Of a DNA stretch of 64,000 nt, positions 10,867-18,590 are shown piece after piece. Position 1 is the stretch's first letter. Each line of letters opens with the position of its first letter. The stretch lies in the NCBI GenBank assembly GCA_027886185.1, contig WOAB01000018.1, forward strand, positions 1,736,001 to 1,800,000, written 5' to 3'. Source of the stretch: Rheum nobile. Its lineage: Eukaryota; Streptophyta; Magnoliopsida; Caryophyllales; Polygonaceae. Position numbers and translations under genes: made by a program. Under the pieces are notes generated by a model. The model was not told the DNA's origin. It did not search any database and saw only the letters and a program-made list of their open reading frames with translations.

Positions 10867-11457
10867 TACCGAGATATCAAGGTCGTTGCAGAGTATGGCT
10901 TCGTCGTCGAGAATGTGATAGTAATCAGCGATGACTCAAATTCCTCTATTGTCGAAGAAGACAACAGCTACACCTCGTACGGTATTGGAGATGATGATGA
11001 TGCTGAAGTTGCTGGAGATGTTGGAGATGTTGCAAATTCAGCATTACAAAGAGTCGAAGCTTCTCCACGTGATAAGAAGAAGAGTTTCACTGTTATACTA
11101 AATCAAACCAATGTCTACCCAGAATATCGGTTGGTATGCACCGCATCCTTCATAATGTAAATTTATTATTCGGATTACTTCATAATATCAACTTTAAATG
11201 CACTTACTGATATGCAGAGTATCCCGAGGGAGCATGCTTTGAAATTCTTGAGTTCTGCAAGAACAACTGAAGTCACCATGGATTGTGGTATTGCTACTTT
11301 GCTTGTGTCTATCACAACGAGTGGGAATCGCTATAGATTTGGCAACGGCTGGCGGGATTTTGTTCAATTCCATGGATTGGAAATCAACGATGCATTAGTG
11401 TTTGAAATAATAGGTCGGTGCAATGTTGTATACAATGTTACCATATTCAAAGCTTAG
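10867..11457 (+). CDS. B3-domain DNA-binding protein (two exons, start unresolved)
   Basis: Exons are inferred at about 10867-11133 and 11218-11457, with a GT-AG intron joining in phase. The protein has an acidic N-terminus (GIGDDDDAEV) and then a compact B3 fold sequence: NVYPEYRL at the exon junction, IPREHALKFL, YRFGNGWRDFVQFHGL and DALVFEIIG. B3 domains bind DNA in the major groove and act in plant transcription factors. No other domain is visible, so this is a small REM-like protein. The obvious ATG (10895) is in another frame and hits TGA after seven codons, so the true start is upstream or a small frameshift occurred. The B3 part itself has no stop. It lies between a palindrome-rich promoter and the 68-bp array. 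Confidence 0.7.
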
Positions 11458-11574
11458 ATGAGACTCCCCCGAAATCACAACTGAAGTCACCCTGGATTAT
11501 GTTTTTTTTTGTTATGTATGTATTTTTCGGATGACATGTATTAGTACGCATTTAATATTATATTCATTAAATAT

Positions 11575-12160
11575 GCATTAAATGGCCCAAAATCACAAAA
11601 AATGCATAATGGGCCCAAACTAGGCCCAATAGTACAAAAAATGCATGAAATGGCCCAAAATCACAAAAAAATGCATAATGGGCCCAAACTAGGCCCAATA
11701 GTACAAAAAATGCATGAAATGGTCCAAAATCACAAAAAAATGCATAATGGGCCCAAACTAGGCCCAATAGTACAAAAATGCATTAAATAGCCCAAAATCA
11801 CAAAAAAATGCATAATGGGCCCAAACTAGGCCAAATAGTATAAAAAATGCATTAAATGCCCCAAAATCACAAAAAAATGCATAATGGGCCCAAACTAGGC
11901 CCAATAGTACAAAAAATGCATTAAATGGCCCAAAATCACAAAAAATACATAATGGGCCCAAACTAGGCCCAATAGTACAAAAAATGCATTAAATGCCCTA
12001 AAATCACAAAAAATGCATAATGGGCCCAAACTAGGCCCAATAGTATAAAAAATGCTTTAAATGATCCAAAATCACAAAAAAATTGCATAATGAGCCCAAA
12101 CTAGGCCAATAGTACAAAAAATGCATTAAATGCCCCAAAATCACAAAAAATGCATATCGA
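11575..12160. repeat. 68-69 bp tandem array, about 8.5 copies
   Basis: The starting points of successive units (TGGCCC or a variant) are at about 11583, 11651, 11720, 11788, 11857, 11926, 11994, 12062 and 12131. Each unit contains ATGGGCCCAAACTAGGCCCA and CAAAAAATGCAT. Reading frames spanning the array encode only the repeat and are not genes. The dense TGGGCC/GGCCCA words match site II (TCP-type) promoter elements. Confidence 0.9.
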
Positions 12161-12715
12161 CTTTTTCATAAGACTTTGTCATATCCCATTAATGTAAAAT
12201 ACAAGTGATAACTTCTTAAGAAATTATAATAATACAGTATAATAAACTATAAATATCGACTTCTTCATACTTCATGTTATACCGTAAGTATAAAGTTCAT
12301 GTTGTAACTTCACAACACTTAGTCTTATCACATTATAACTTCGTAAGACTTTGTCATATCCCATTAATGTATAATACAAGTGATAACTTCTTAAGAAATT
12401 ATAATAATACAGTATTATAAACTATAAATATCGACTTCTTCATACTTCATGCTATACCGTAAGTATAAAGTTCATGTTATAATTTCATAACACTTAGTCT
12501 TATCACATTAATGTATAATACAAGTGATAACTTTTTAAGACATTATAATAATAGAATATTATAAACTATAATTATCGACTTCTTCATGCTTCATGCTATG
12601 AAGTTCATGTTATAACTTCATAACACTTAGTCTTATCACATTACTATATAGTGCAAATACTACTTGCTTAAGAATTCATTATAATACATTAGTATAAACT
12701 ATAACTGATTAATAC
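12160..12715. repeat. AT-rich degenerate tandem repeats (130-180 bp units)
   Basis: Segments starting near 12189, 12365, 12506 and 12641 share AATACAAGTGATAACTT, CTTAAGA, TATAAACTATAA and TCGACTTCTTCAT. No gene is present. Confidence 0.8.
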
Positions 12716-12975
12716 TTTATAAGTATAAAGTATAAAAATCATAAAATAACAATTAACATTATCATATAGTTAGTTATATTAAGCAATGCCTTAAAGTTCA
12801 TATTATAACTTCATAACACTTAGTCTTATCACATTACTATATAAGGCATTGCTTAATATAACTAACTATATGATAATATTAATTATTATTTTATGATTTT
12901 TATACTTTATACTTACAAAGTATAAAAATCATAAAATAACAATTAACATTATCATATAGTTAGTTATGATTTTTA
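12714..12975. repeat. Large AT-rich inverted repeat with a third direct copy
   Basis: The arm at about 12714-12792 is matched in inverse at about 12841-12920, with a spacer near 48 bp. Shared words are AAGCAATGCCTTA against TAAGGCATTGCTT and CTATATGATAAT. A third, direct copy of part of the left arm follows at about 12917-12970. It can form a long snapback stem. Confidence 0.8.
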
Positions 12976-13039
12976 TCCCTTAAATCACGAAAAAAACAAT
13001 ACAACATAGTGTGTTATCCCTTAACGCACACATTACACA

Positions 13040-13275
13040 TTGGGCTCCAAAAGAGGCCCAAACAGTGATGGGCCAAAATTCAAGCCCAACCGTTGGTGCG
13101 TTAAGGTTAAACGCACGGACTGGTGCGGTTATACTTAATGCACCAACGGTCATATTTATAACGACCGATTTTCGACCGTTATAAAATCCGACTGTTGTTT
13201 GTGCGTTAAGTGTTAACGCACAACCGGTCGAATTTTATAACGGCCGAATTTCCCTCCTATATATACCCATGTCAA
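13040..13275 (+). promoter_or_regulatory. Promoter module of GRF unit with palindromic sites
   Basis: Palindromes with half-sites GTGCGTTAA and TTAACGCAC (or close variants) lie at 13096-13116, 13123-13143 and 13201-13221. TGGGC/GCCCA words lie just upstream (13040-13090). A CTATATATACCC TATA box is near 13258. The flanking ACCGTTG/CAACGGT and ACCGTTATAAAA words are also palindromic. Confidence 0.65.
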
Positions 13276-13484
13276 TTTCCTTTCTCTTCCACATCCAAAC
13301 ACAACAATCAACTCACCTCTTAAGAAGCTAATTGTCAACGGTCATTTTTCGGCATTCACGAGCTCCAGATCCGCCGTGCATAGAATTATTCAACTTTTCG
13401 GTAACATTAATCATCTTTTTTCGGCTTTAGTTTTTGCAAGAGTTTATAGCTTTTGATACAATAATTCATATTCCAGATCCGAGG
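13276..13484 (+). other. Leader of GRF unit
   Basis: This region matches the B3-unit leader (CCAAACACAACA, ATAATTCATATTCCAG) but has an extra segment near 13330-13390. It leads to an ATG at 13485 followed by GCTTC, as at 10895. Confidence 0.6.
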
Positions 13485-13814
13485 ATGGCTTCATCGTCCA
13501 ACAGTGCATTGGCTCCGGTTACAATGTGCCAATGCAACTTCCCGGTCGTGTTGTACACTTGCGACATGCCCATTCACTATAAAAGAAGGTACCTCGCATG
13601 CAAGGATTACATCCCAATGGAGCGGGATGGGGAGATGAGAGGTTGTCATACCTTTAAGTAGGTTGATCCACCGTACGACGACAATGCTGCCAAGATTATC
13701 AGAGAATTGGTGCTGGAAAGAAATGAGCTTAAAAGGTTGTGCGACACCCTTTCAGATTCAAACGTGAAGTTGAGGAAGAAGATATATTATCAGGGTTATG
13801 ATTACAAGCAATAA
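13485..13814 (+). pseudogene. GRF-type zinc-finger protein, single nonsense codon
   Basis: The frame starts ATGGCTTCATCG and encodes a serine-rich tip, then CQCNFPVVLYTC, KRRYLACKDY and GCHTFK. A TAG at 13659-13661 falls exactly where GRF fingers have Trp before VDPP, so TGG to TAG is the likely change. The frame then continues through VDPP and a leucine/charged heptad stretch (KIIRELVLERNELKRLC) to a natural TAA at 13812-13814, for 109 codons in all. GRF fingers are small zinc modules (C-x-C...C...C) found in nucleic-acid enzymes and in many short plant proteins. The short coiled coil may let it dimerise. Apart from one codon the gene looks complete. Confidence 0.7.
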
Positions 13815-13875
13815 GTTTATTATGTCTTTTGATTACATAAGTCTGCAAATGTATGAATAATGTTATTATTATAGC

Positions 13876-14221
13876 ATTGAGTTGGAGTCATTGCATTGTG
13901 GCCATTATCCCGTTCACTGCCTCAAGAATTCTAAAGAAGGGCGAGCCTTCAATGAAAGTTGAACCCTTCCAACTTTCTTATTTGCCCCTTTTCTCGCAGC
14001 ATCACAGAAATACTTGAAATCCTCAAACTCCGGTTCAATATCATAAGGAGCTTCTTATATGATATTGAACCGGTGTTTGTGGATTCCAAGTATTTTTGTG
14101 CTGCTGCGAGAAAATGGACAAATCAGAAAGTTCGACGGGTTCGATTTTCATCAAAGGGTCGCCCTCCTTTATGATTCTTCAGTCGGTCAACGGGATAATC
14201 TGCACAACGCAATGAAACCAT
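13876..14221. repeat. Long imperfect hairpin, about 168-bp arms
   Basis: Left arm (about 13876-14044) and right arm (about 14053-14221) are inverse copies separated by about eight bases. Examples are GGTTCAATATCATAAG against CTTATATGATATTGAACC, TTTTCTCGCAGCA against TGCTGCGAGAAAA, and ATTATCCCGTT against AACGGGATAAT. By eye roughly three quarters of positions match. The minus strand of the left arm has an uninterrupted coding-like frame (YDIEPEFEDFKYFC), and the right arm encodes a diverged version. It may be an inverted duplication of a gene fragment and could fold into a small-RNA precursor. Confidence 0.8.
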
Positions 14222-14570
14222 CTCAATCTTGTAGTTATTTGGATGTTGTTAGTTTTTTGTGCTTTGTTTGTAGGACATGACATCTATTTGTAGGCTGTAA
14301 TCGCGTGGATTTGTAATGCAATATATTTTGGTTATGATTTTTGTACAAGTGTATCATGTCTTTTTGATTATGTAAGTTTGCAAATGTACAAATTCCAATA
14401 TTATGATTGCATAAGTTTGATGTCTTTTTTATTACGTATGGATTACTCTGAAATCCACCAAAGCAAAAATAATGAGCAAATAACCAAAAGAGACTCACAT
14501 CAAATTTTATATTGCATTACAAATCACACGAGTTTTACATCAACTACTAATAATGTAGATCTAATACGCC
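14222..14570. other. Gap between hairpin and transposase 3' end
   Basis: ATGTCTTTTTGATTATGTAAGTTTGCAAATGTA-like sequence at about 14356-14392 is a direct repeat of the 3' flank of the GRF gene (13820-13855). Nothing else is recognised here. Confidence 0.6.
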
Positions 14571-15629
14571 ACATAATCTGGATTCTTGTCGGCTGTCATG
14601 CGGCATTCCCTAAAGTCTTGCAATTTCAAAACATACAATCTTTCCCACCAGTGGACGTTCGGATCACAATGTCTTCGCCACTCATCCGTAATGGGTGGTA
14701 ATGGAGAGTCGTCAATGAGCGTCACCTATACGAATACAAACAAAAAAATGCAATTAGCATACATAATATTGCAAATGAAACATCTAAGTACAAGTAGAGA
14801 TACGAAACATTACTGGTATGCAGTGGTTGTGATCCCCTACATGTGCTATCCCCAAAAAATTTAAGGGAGGTGCGAAGCTTGGTCCAGACACCCGTATTGG
14901 TAAGCACAATGAAGGGTGCTTAGATATGACGACGACAGCAATGTTATACACCGTGGTAAACACTAAACCCATGAATGGCATGTCAAGCCAATAATTCGGG
15001 CCACAAGGGGTATTAACATAGTTAATTTGAACCATTAGATCGTCCCATGACCCTGGTCTTGCATAAGCTCGTATCGGCTCCCACATTTGTCGGTTGACAC
15101 GCAACTCCTTTGCCATCGCGCTACAGATCAAGGGATATTGACCCTGACTCATCCCCATAAGTACAGCCAAAGACCGATAACCACAGTATCCGTCTGAACG
15201 TATATCTATAGCACCGTTAATGTACCCAAACCAGAAGTAATCGATATTCCAAACCCCAAAGTCCACCCCAAAATAAATCATGGGTTCTTTAGGCCAATCC
15301 GACGGACGGACTCCCACATGGTCGTCCTCAAATTGTGATTCTTCTAGTTGCGGTTGGGACTGCATGTCCTCAGCGTCGAGCACCACGAAACTTGCTTGCT
15401 TTCTGGGACGGCCTGGCCCTTTCACCTTCTCCTTTGCCTTTCCATGTGCCTTCGCCTTCTCAGACTTCAATAAGTCTTCTCTTACATGATCATGCATGCT
15501 CTTTTCCCTACTCGGCGACCCATTTGCCTTGTTCTTCGCACCACTTGGCCTTCCCTTTCTACAGATGTCTATCGGCTCCATAAACGTACTCTGTTTCGGA
15601 TGCTCCAAGGCCATGTACAACTCACTCAA
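14571..15629 (-). pseudogene. OTU-type protease domain at C-terminus of the MULE transposase
   Basis: Exons are inferred at 14814-15629 and 14571-14725, joined in phase by GT-AG borders. The frame carries an AT-hook-like GPGRPRK, then an acidic linker. The OTU protease core follows, with catalytic Asp and Cys in SDGYCGYRSLA and catalytic His in GDHNHCIPV, which is completed by the last exon. That exon ends in DEWRRHCDP and a natural TAG. OTU enzymes cleave ubiquitin chains. In this family the domain is fused to a transposase, and its role in transposition is unknown. Catalytic residues are all present. A TGA just upstream (about 15631) separates it from the transposase frame at a likely former Arg codon. 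Confidence 0.75.
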
Positions 15630-15632
15630 TTG

Positions 15633-16795
15633 TCATAACGTGGCTTGGTTCAAAGTACGGCCTTGCACTCTCGACCACATCTCACGCAATCTCAACTCTG
15701 GAATGGAAATCGAAACACTGTCGTCAGCAAGCGCAAATGTTGTTGGATCCTCTTCCCAATACAAGTCCTTCCAGAAGTCGTGAATGTCATCTGGAGTGAG
15801 AGTTGTCCTCGTAATGATGGCTTTTGCAATATCGTGGACGCACGACAACCCAAGGTAGTCTCTCACCCAATGATCATTGCATACTTCTGAATAGTCATCC
15901 TTCACTAGCTGATCATACATGGCCACCAACAAATCAAAACACCTATCCGACACTCTACAAAACAGCCTTGAAAAGACCATTTGGGCAAGCTCCAGAAACC
16001 CTGGATCGTTGAACTCCATTGGTCGTGTAGACAATGACTTGTTCATGGTCGCTTTAATCGTGTCCATTTGAAGAATGATTGCATGGTGGATCCTCACGAT
16101 CACTCTGTTAAAGCCGCCTCTGCTAGACCCCACAATATCTTTCAACACACGATGCATCCCCTCAACCCTATCAAAACAAATACATTTTTTTTCCTTAGTA
16201 CAACATTCATACCCAATAGTAAACTCTTCCAACTACACAATGTTCAAAAGATACATGTTTGAAGTTCGCGTGAAGAAGTGAAGGGTGTCATCCGTCCACG
16301 CTTTACTATACTTTCCTTGTAAGGAGTCAGCCATTCCCTCTCGACGTATCCAACAAGGCCGCTCTTCCACGACGTCCTCAATGCTCTAAGCCTCTCCTCG
16401 TACCTTTCCTCTGTGGTCGAGCAAAATAGTCCCCAACACTGGTTTGTAAACATATCGACCTTGGCACTATTATTTATAACCTTGTCGGCATGTGCCTTGA
16501 TGTTGTTTCTAATATGGACCCAACACAAGAGATGCCTAACCGGGACGTCTTTGAAAACTACCTTAATAGCTTTGATGAGAGCCTTTTCACAATCGGTCAT
16601 TATAGCCTTTGGCATAACTCCCAACTGCTCAAACAAGTTCTGAAGGGCACTCACTATCCACCGGTAATGGAAAAACTTTTCCACTCGGGTGAATGCATAC
16701 GCAATGTTGAACGTCTTGTGAGTGCAGGTAAAACCAACAATCTCCACCAAAGGCATATCATACCCATTCATACACAAAACAAATAAACGTACCAA
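15633..16795 (-). pseudogene. MULE transposase catalytic core (decayed)
   Basis: Two open pieces (16244-16795 and 15633-16232) in different frames match the MULE transposase domain. MPLVEIVGFTCTHKTFNIAYAF is followed by the second catalytic Asp region MTDCEKAL, then LLCWVHIRNNIKAH and VEGMHRVLK. A SWIM-like zinc motif end, GLSCVHDIAKAI, comes next. The first catalytic Asp lies in the preceding exon, in VVIIDATNKTNKY near 16880. A frameshift or unrecognised intron lies near 16240, and a stop lies at the junction with the OTU part. The enzyme would cut and paste DNA at terminal inverted repeats; this copy cannot make a full protein. Confidence 0.8.
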
Positions 16796-16861
16796 TACTT
16801 GTCAATATAACTAATTAACCCTAGCACATAGAAAAATAACTAACTATTATTAAAATGTTTT

Positions 16862-17595
16862 ACATACTTATTTGTCTTGTTTGTGGCGTCAATGATCACC
16901 ACGTGTAGGAACTTCTTCAACAAGGGTAGCGACTCCGGGTGAGCAAAAAACAAGATCTACACCTCTTCCCCTTTCTTCACATTCCTAAGAGGATAAAAAA
17001 GATACCCGTTCTCTTTCAAAAAATGAAGGGACCACTGGGTAACCGTCAATTCCCCACGATCCTCGTAATGGAGCTTCTGCAAAAAGTTCGCAACCTGCTT
17101 CATTGATGTCACATTTCCCGAAAAGTTTTTCCTCAAGTCCGAAACAATCTCTTTCGGAGCCTTCCGACCATCACCCCATCTCCTAGCCATGACATCCTCC
17201 TCCTAGGTCATTCGACCCATGAATGCATTCCCATGAAAGCTAGCATGAAGCTTGTGGTTGTGGGTGCCATGTATAACATCCAAGACCCATCTTTCAATAA
17301 GGGATCCTAGCTCGTTTTTCAAACGGCACCCATATAGCTCGAATCTACAACCGCACTTCTTCGATCTACGTTTTCAAATCCTCATATCCGACAATTCTGG
17401 ATTTTCTACATTAACTTTCGGCCTCCTAGATCTCGGCTCACCGTATCTATCGCATGTCAAACTAACTACGTATGGATTTGAGGTACGTTTCACCAAAACT
17501 ATCATCAACTCTTTTGTTGTAGCTCTAGCCCATTCAACCATTTCATTCATACCCCCCAAACTAGGCCAGTACGAAAACGATCTTCATAATCTCCC
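16862..17595 (-). pseudogene. MULE transposase N-terminal DNA-binding region (decayed)
   Basis: On the minus strand this region contains a FAR1/WRKY-GCM1-type zinc finger: KKCGCRFELYGC, then LDVIHGTHNHKL. It is followed by RRWGDGRKAPKEIVSDLRKN and the lead-in to the catalytic core, LFFAHPESLPLLKKF then IDATNKTNKY. In-frame stops interrupt it just before the zinc finger, near 17200 and near 16957. The finger type binds the element's ends in other MULEs. A donor-like GTATGT follows NKTNK at about 16873, so an intron probably separates this exon from the next. Confidence 0.7.
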
Positions 17596-17938
17596 CCTAT
17601 AATTAAATTTGATTTACGAATTATTATACTATCTACAATTATAACAAAATAATAATACAACAAATTTGCAAAGTCATTAATTCATAACCTAATCCATGAA
17701 TTTTATGCTCAACTAGGGAAACTACTACTTCATACCTAATATTAATTGTTAATGGATATAACAAAATTGCAATATCATATTAATGGCTAAAAATCATAAT
17801 AACTACTTCATACAAAATTAATTATATTCGATATTTATCTTATCCCAATCATCTCTTTCGTTTACGAATCCCAAACGGAAATTAATTGCTAAATTTCATA
17901 ATAACTACTTCATACAAAACTAAGACATGATTCATTAC
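17596..17938. other. Probable first intron of the MULE transposase
   Basis: AT-rich DNA without coding content lies between the acidic first exon and the zinc-finger exon. ACTTCATAC and ATTAATTGC words recur. Confidence 0.5.
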
Positions 17939-18145
17939 TCAAACGGAAATTAATTCAACACTAACCATGAATAAATCGCCGCTCGAATCCCAATCGTCTC
18001 CTTCGTCTTCGCAACCCGACATCCAAGAGTCGTTACATTCTTCGTCTGCTTCTTCATCTTCTCGTGCTTGTACCCAATCGCATTTCTCATCTTCTCGACT
18101 TTCTTTCCAATTGTTTTTCTCACTTTCATCATTAGAATAGTTCAT
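17939..18145 (-). CDS. First exon of the MULE transposase gene (acidic N-terminus)
   Basis: The frame starts with ATG at 18145, downstream on the minus strand of a TATA box and the shared leader CCTTTCTCTTGCACACCAAAT. It encodes an acidic stretch with tandem EDE..DW repeats (KVEKMRN-like in the other frame; ESREDEKCDW then AREDEEADEEC). A donor-like GTTAGTG lies at 17965, so coding probably ends near 17966. Acidic N-termini are common in MULE transposases. Assignment to the transposase gene rests on position and orientation. Confidence 0.5.
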   Translation of the reverse strand: MNYSNDESEKNNWKESREDEKCDWVQAREDEEADEECNDSWMSGCEDEGDDWDSSGDLFMVSVELISV

Positions 18146-18179
18146 GTTAAATGTTGTGATTTGGTGTGCAAGAGAAAGG

Positions 18180-18560
18180 AAATGTGAGTGTGTATATATA
18201 GGCTGAAAATTAGTCTGTTAAAAATATGATCGTTTGTGCAAACGGTCGGATTTTTCAAACGACACATTTGTCCAACGGCTATGAACAGTACCTGTGCGTT
18301 TAACTTAGCAGTACAGTTGTACTGCTAAGTTAAACGCACAGGTTGAACTCCAATTGGACCGCATAATAGGCCCAATTACTAATCTTGTGCATTAAGGTTT
18401 GACACACGGCTATAATGCCATACATTAAGGTTTAACGCACTAATTCTGGACATTTTTTATTTTTTTTCAATTTTGTCCCTTGTGCGTTAAGGTTTAACGC
18501 ACCAACATGTACGTTTAACTTAACCGCACAAAATAGTGTGCGTTTAGACAATTTAAAGTA
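18180..18560 (-). promoter_or_regulatory. Promoter module of MULE transposase with perfect palindrome
   Basis: A 52-bp palindrome at 18291-18342 has 25-bp perfect arms (outer half CCTGTGCGTTTAACTT) and two central bases. Related half-sites lie at 18386-18408, 18422-18440, 18482-18502 (GTGCGTTAA and TTAACGCAC) and 18511-18545. A TATATATAGG TATA box lies near 18195 on the minus strand. GGCCCAAT occurs once. The half-site is the same as in the GRF promoter module. Confidence 0.65.
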
Positions 18561-18590
18561 TATATATAGGGGATCCTAAATTTATCTAAC

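Larger units (their letters stand above)
8057..18590. mobile_element. Probable large multigene MULE: PMD, B3, GRF and transposase-OTU genes
   Basis: This block has a decayed MULE-type transposase on the minus strand and three other gene units on the plus strand. Three units share the same leader pattern: a TATA box, CCTTTCTCTT, then CCAAACACAACA. They also share palindromic GTGCGTTAA-type sites. The 3' regions of the PMD and B3 units share GATGAGACTCCCCCGA and TTTTTTGTTATGTAT. This sharing suggests that one element evolved by duplicating its own control regions around different proteins. Terminal inverted repeats and a target duplication were not found; the left end may lie beyond the CRM-like insertion. 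The borders are approximate and the single-element reading is inference. Confidence 0.5.

Noticed and set aside
11567..11961. Frames encoding a repeated VWAHYAFF peptide
   Set aside because: They are translations of the 68-bp tandem array; the peptide has no meaning beyond the repeat.
11575..12160. CRISPR-like array
   Set aside because: Units are near-identical along their full length with no variable spacers, and the DNA is plant nuclear.
8057..18590. Helitron origin for the multigene block
   Set aside because: No RepHel-like coding sequence or convincing TC...CTRR ends with hairpin; a MULE transposase is present instead.
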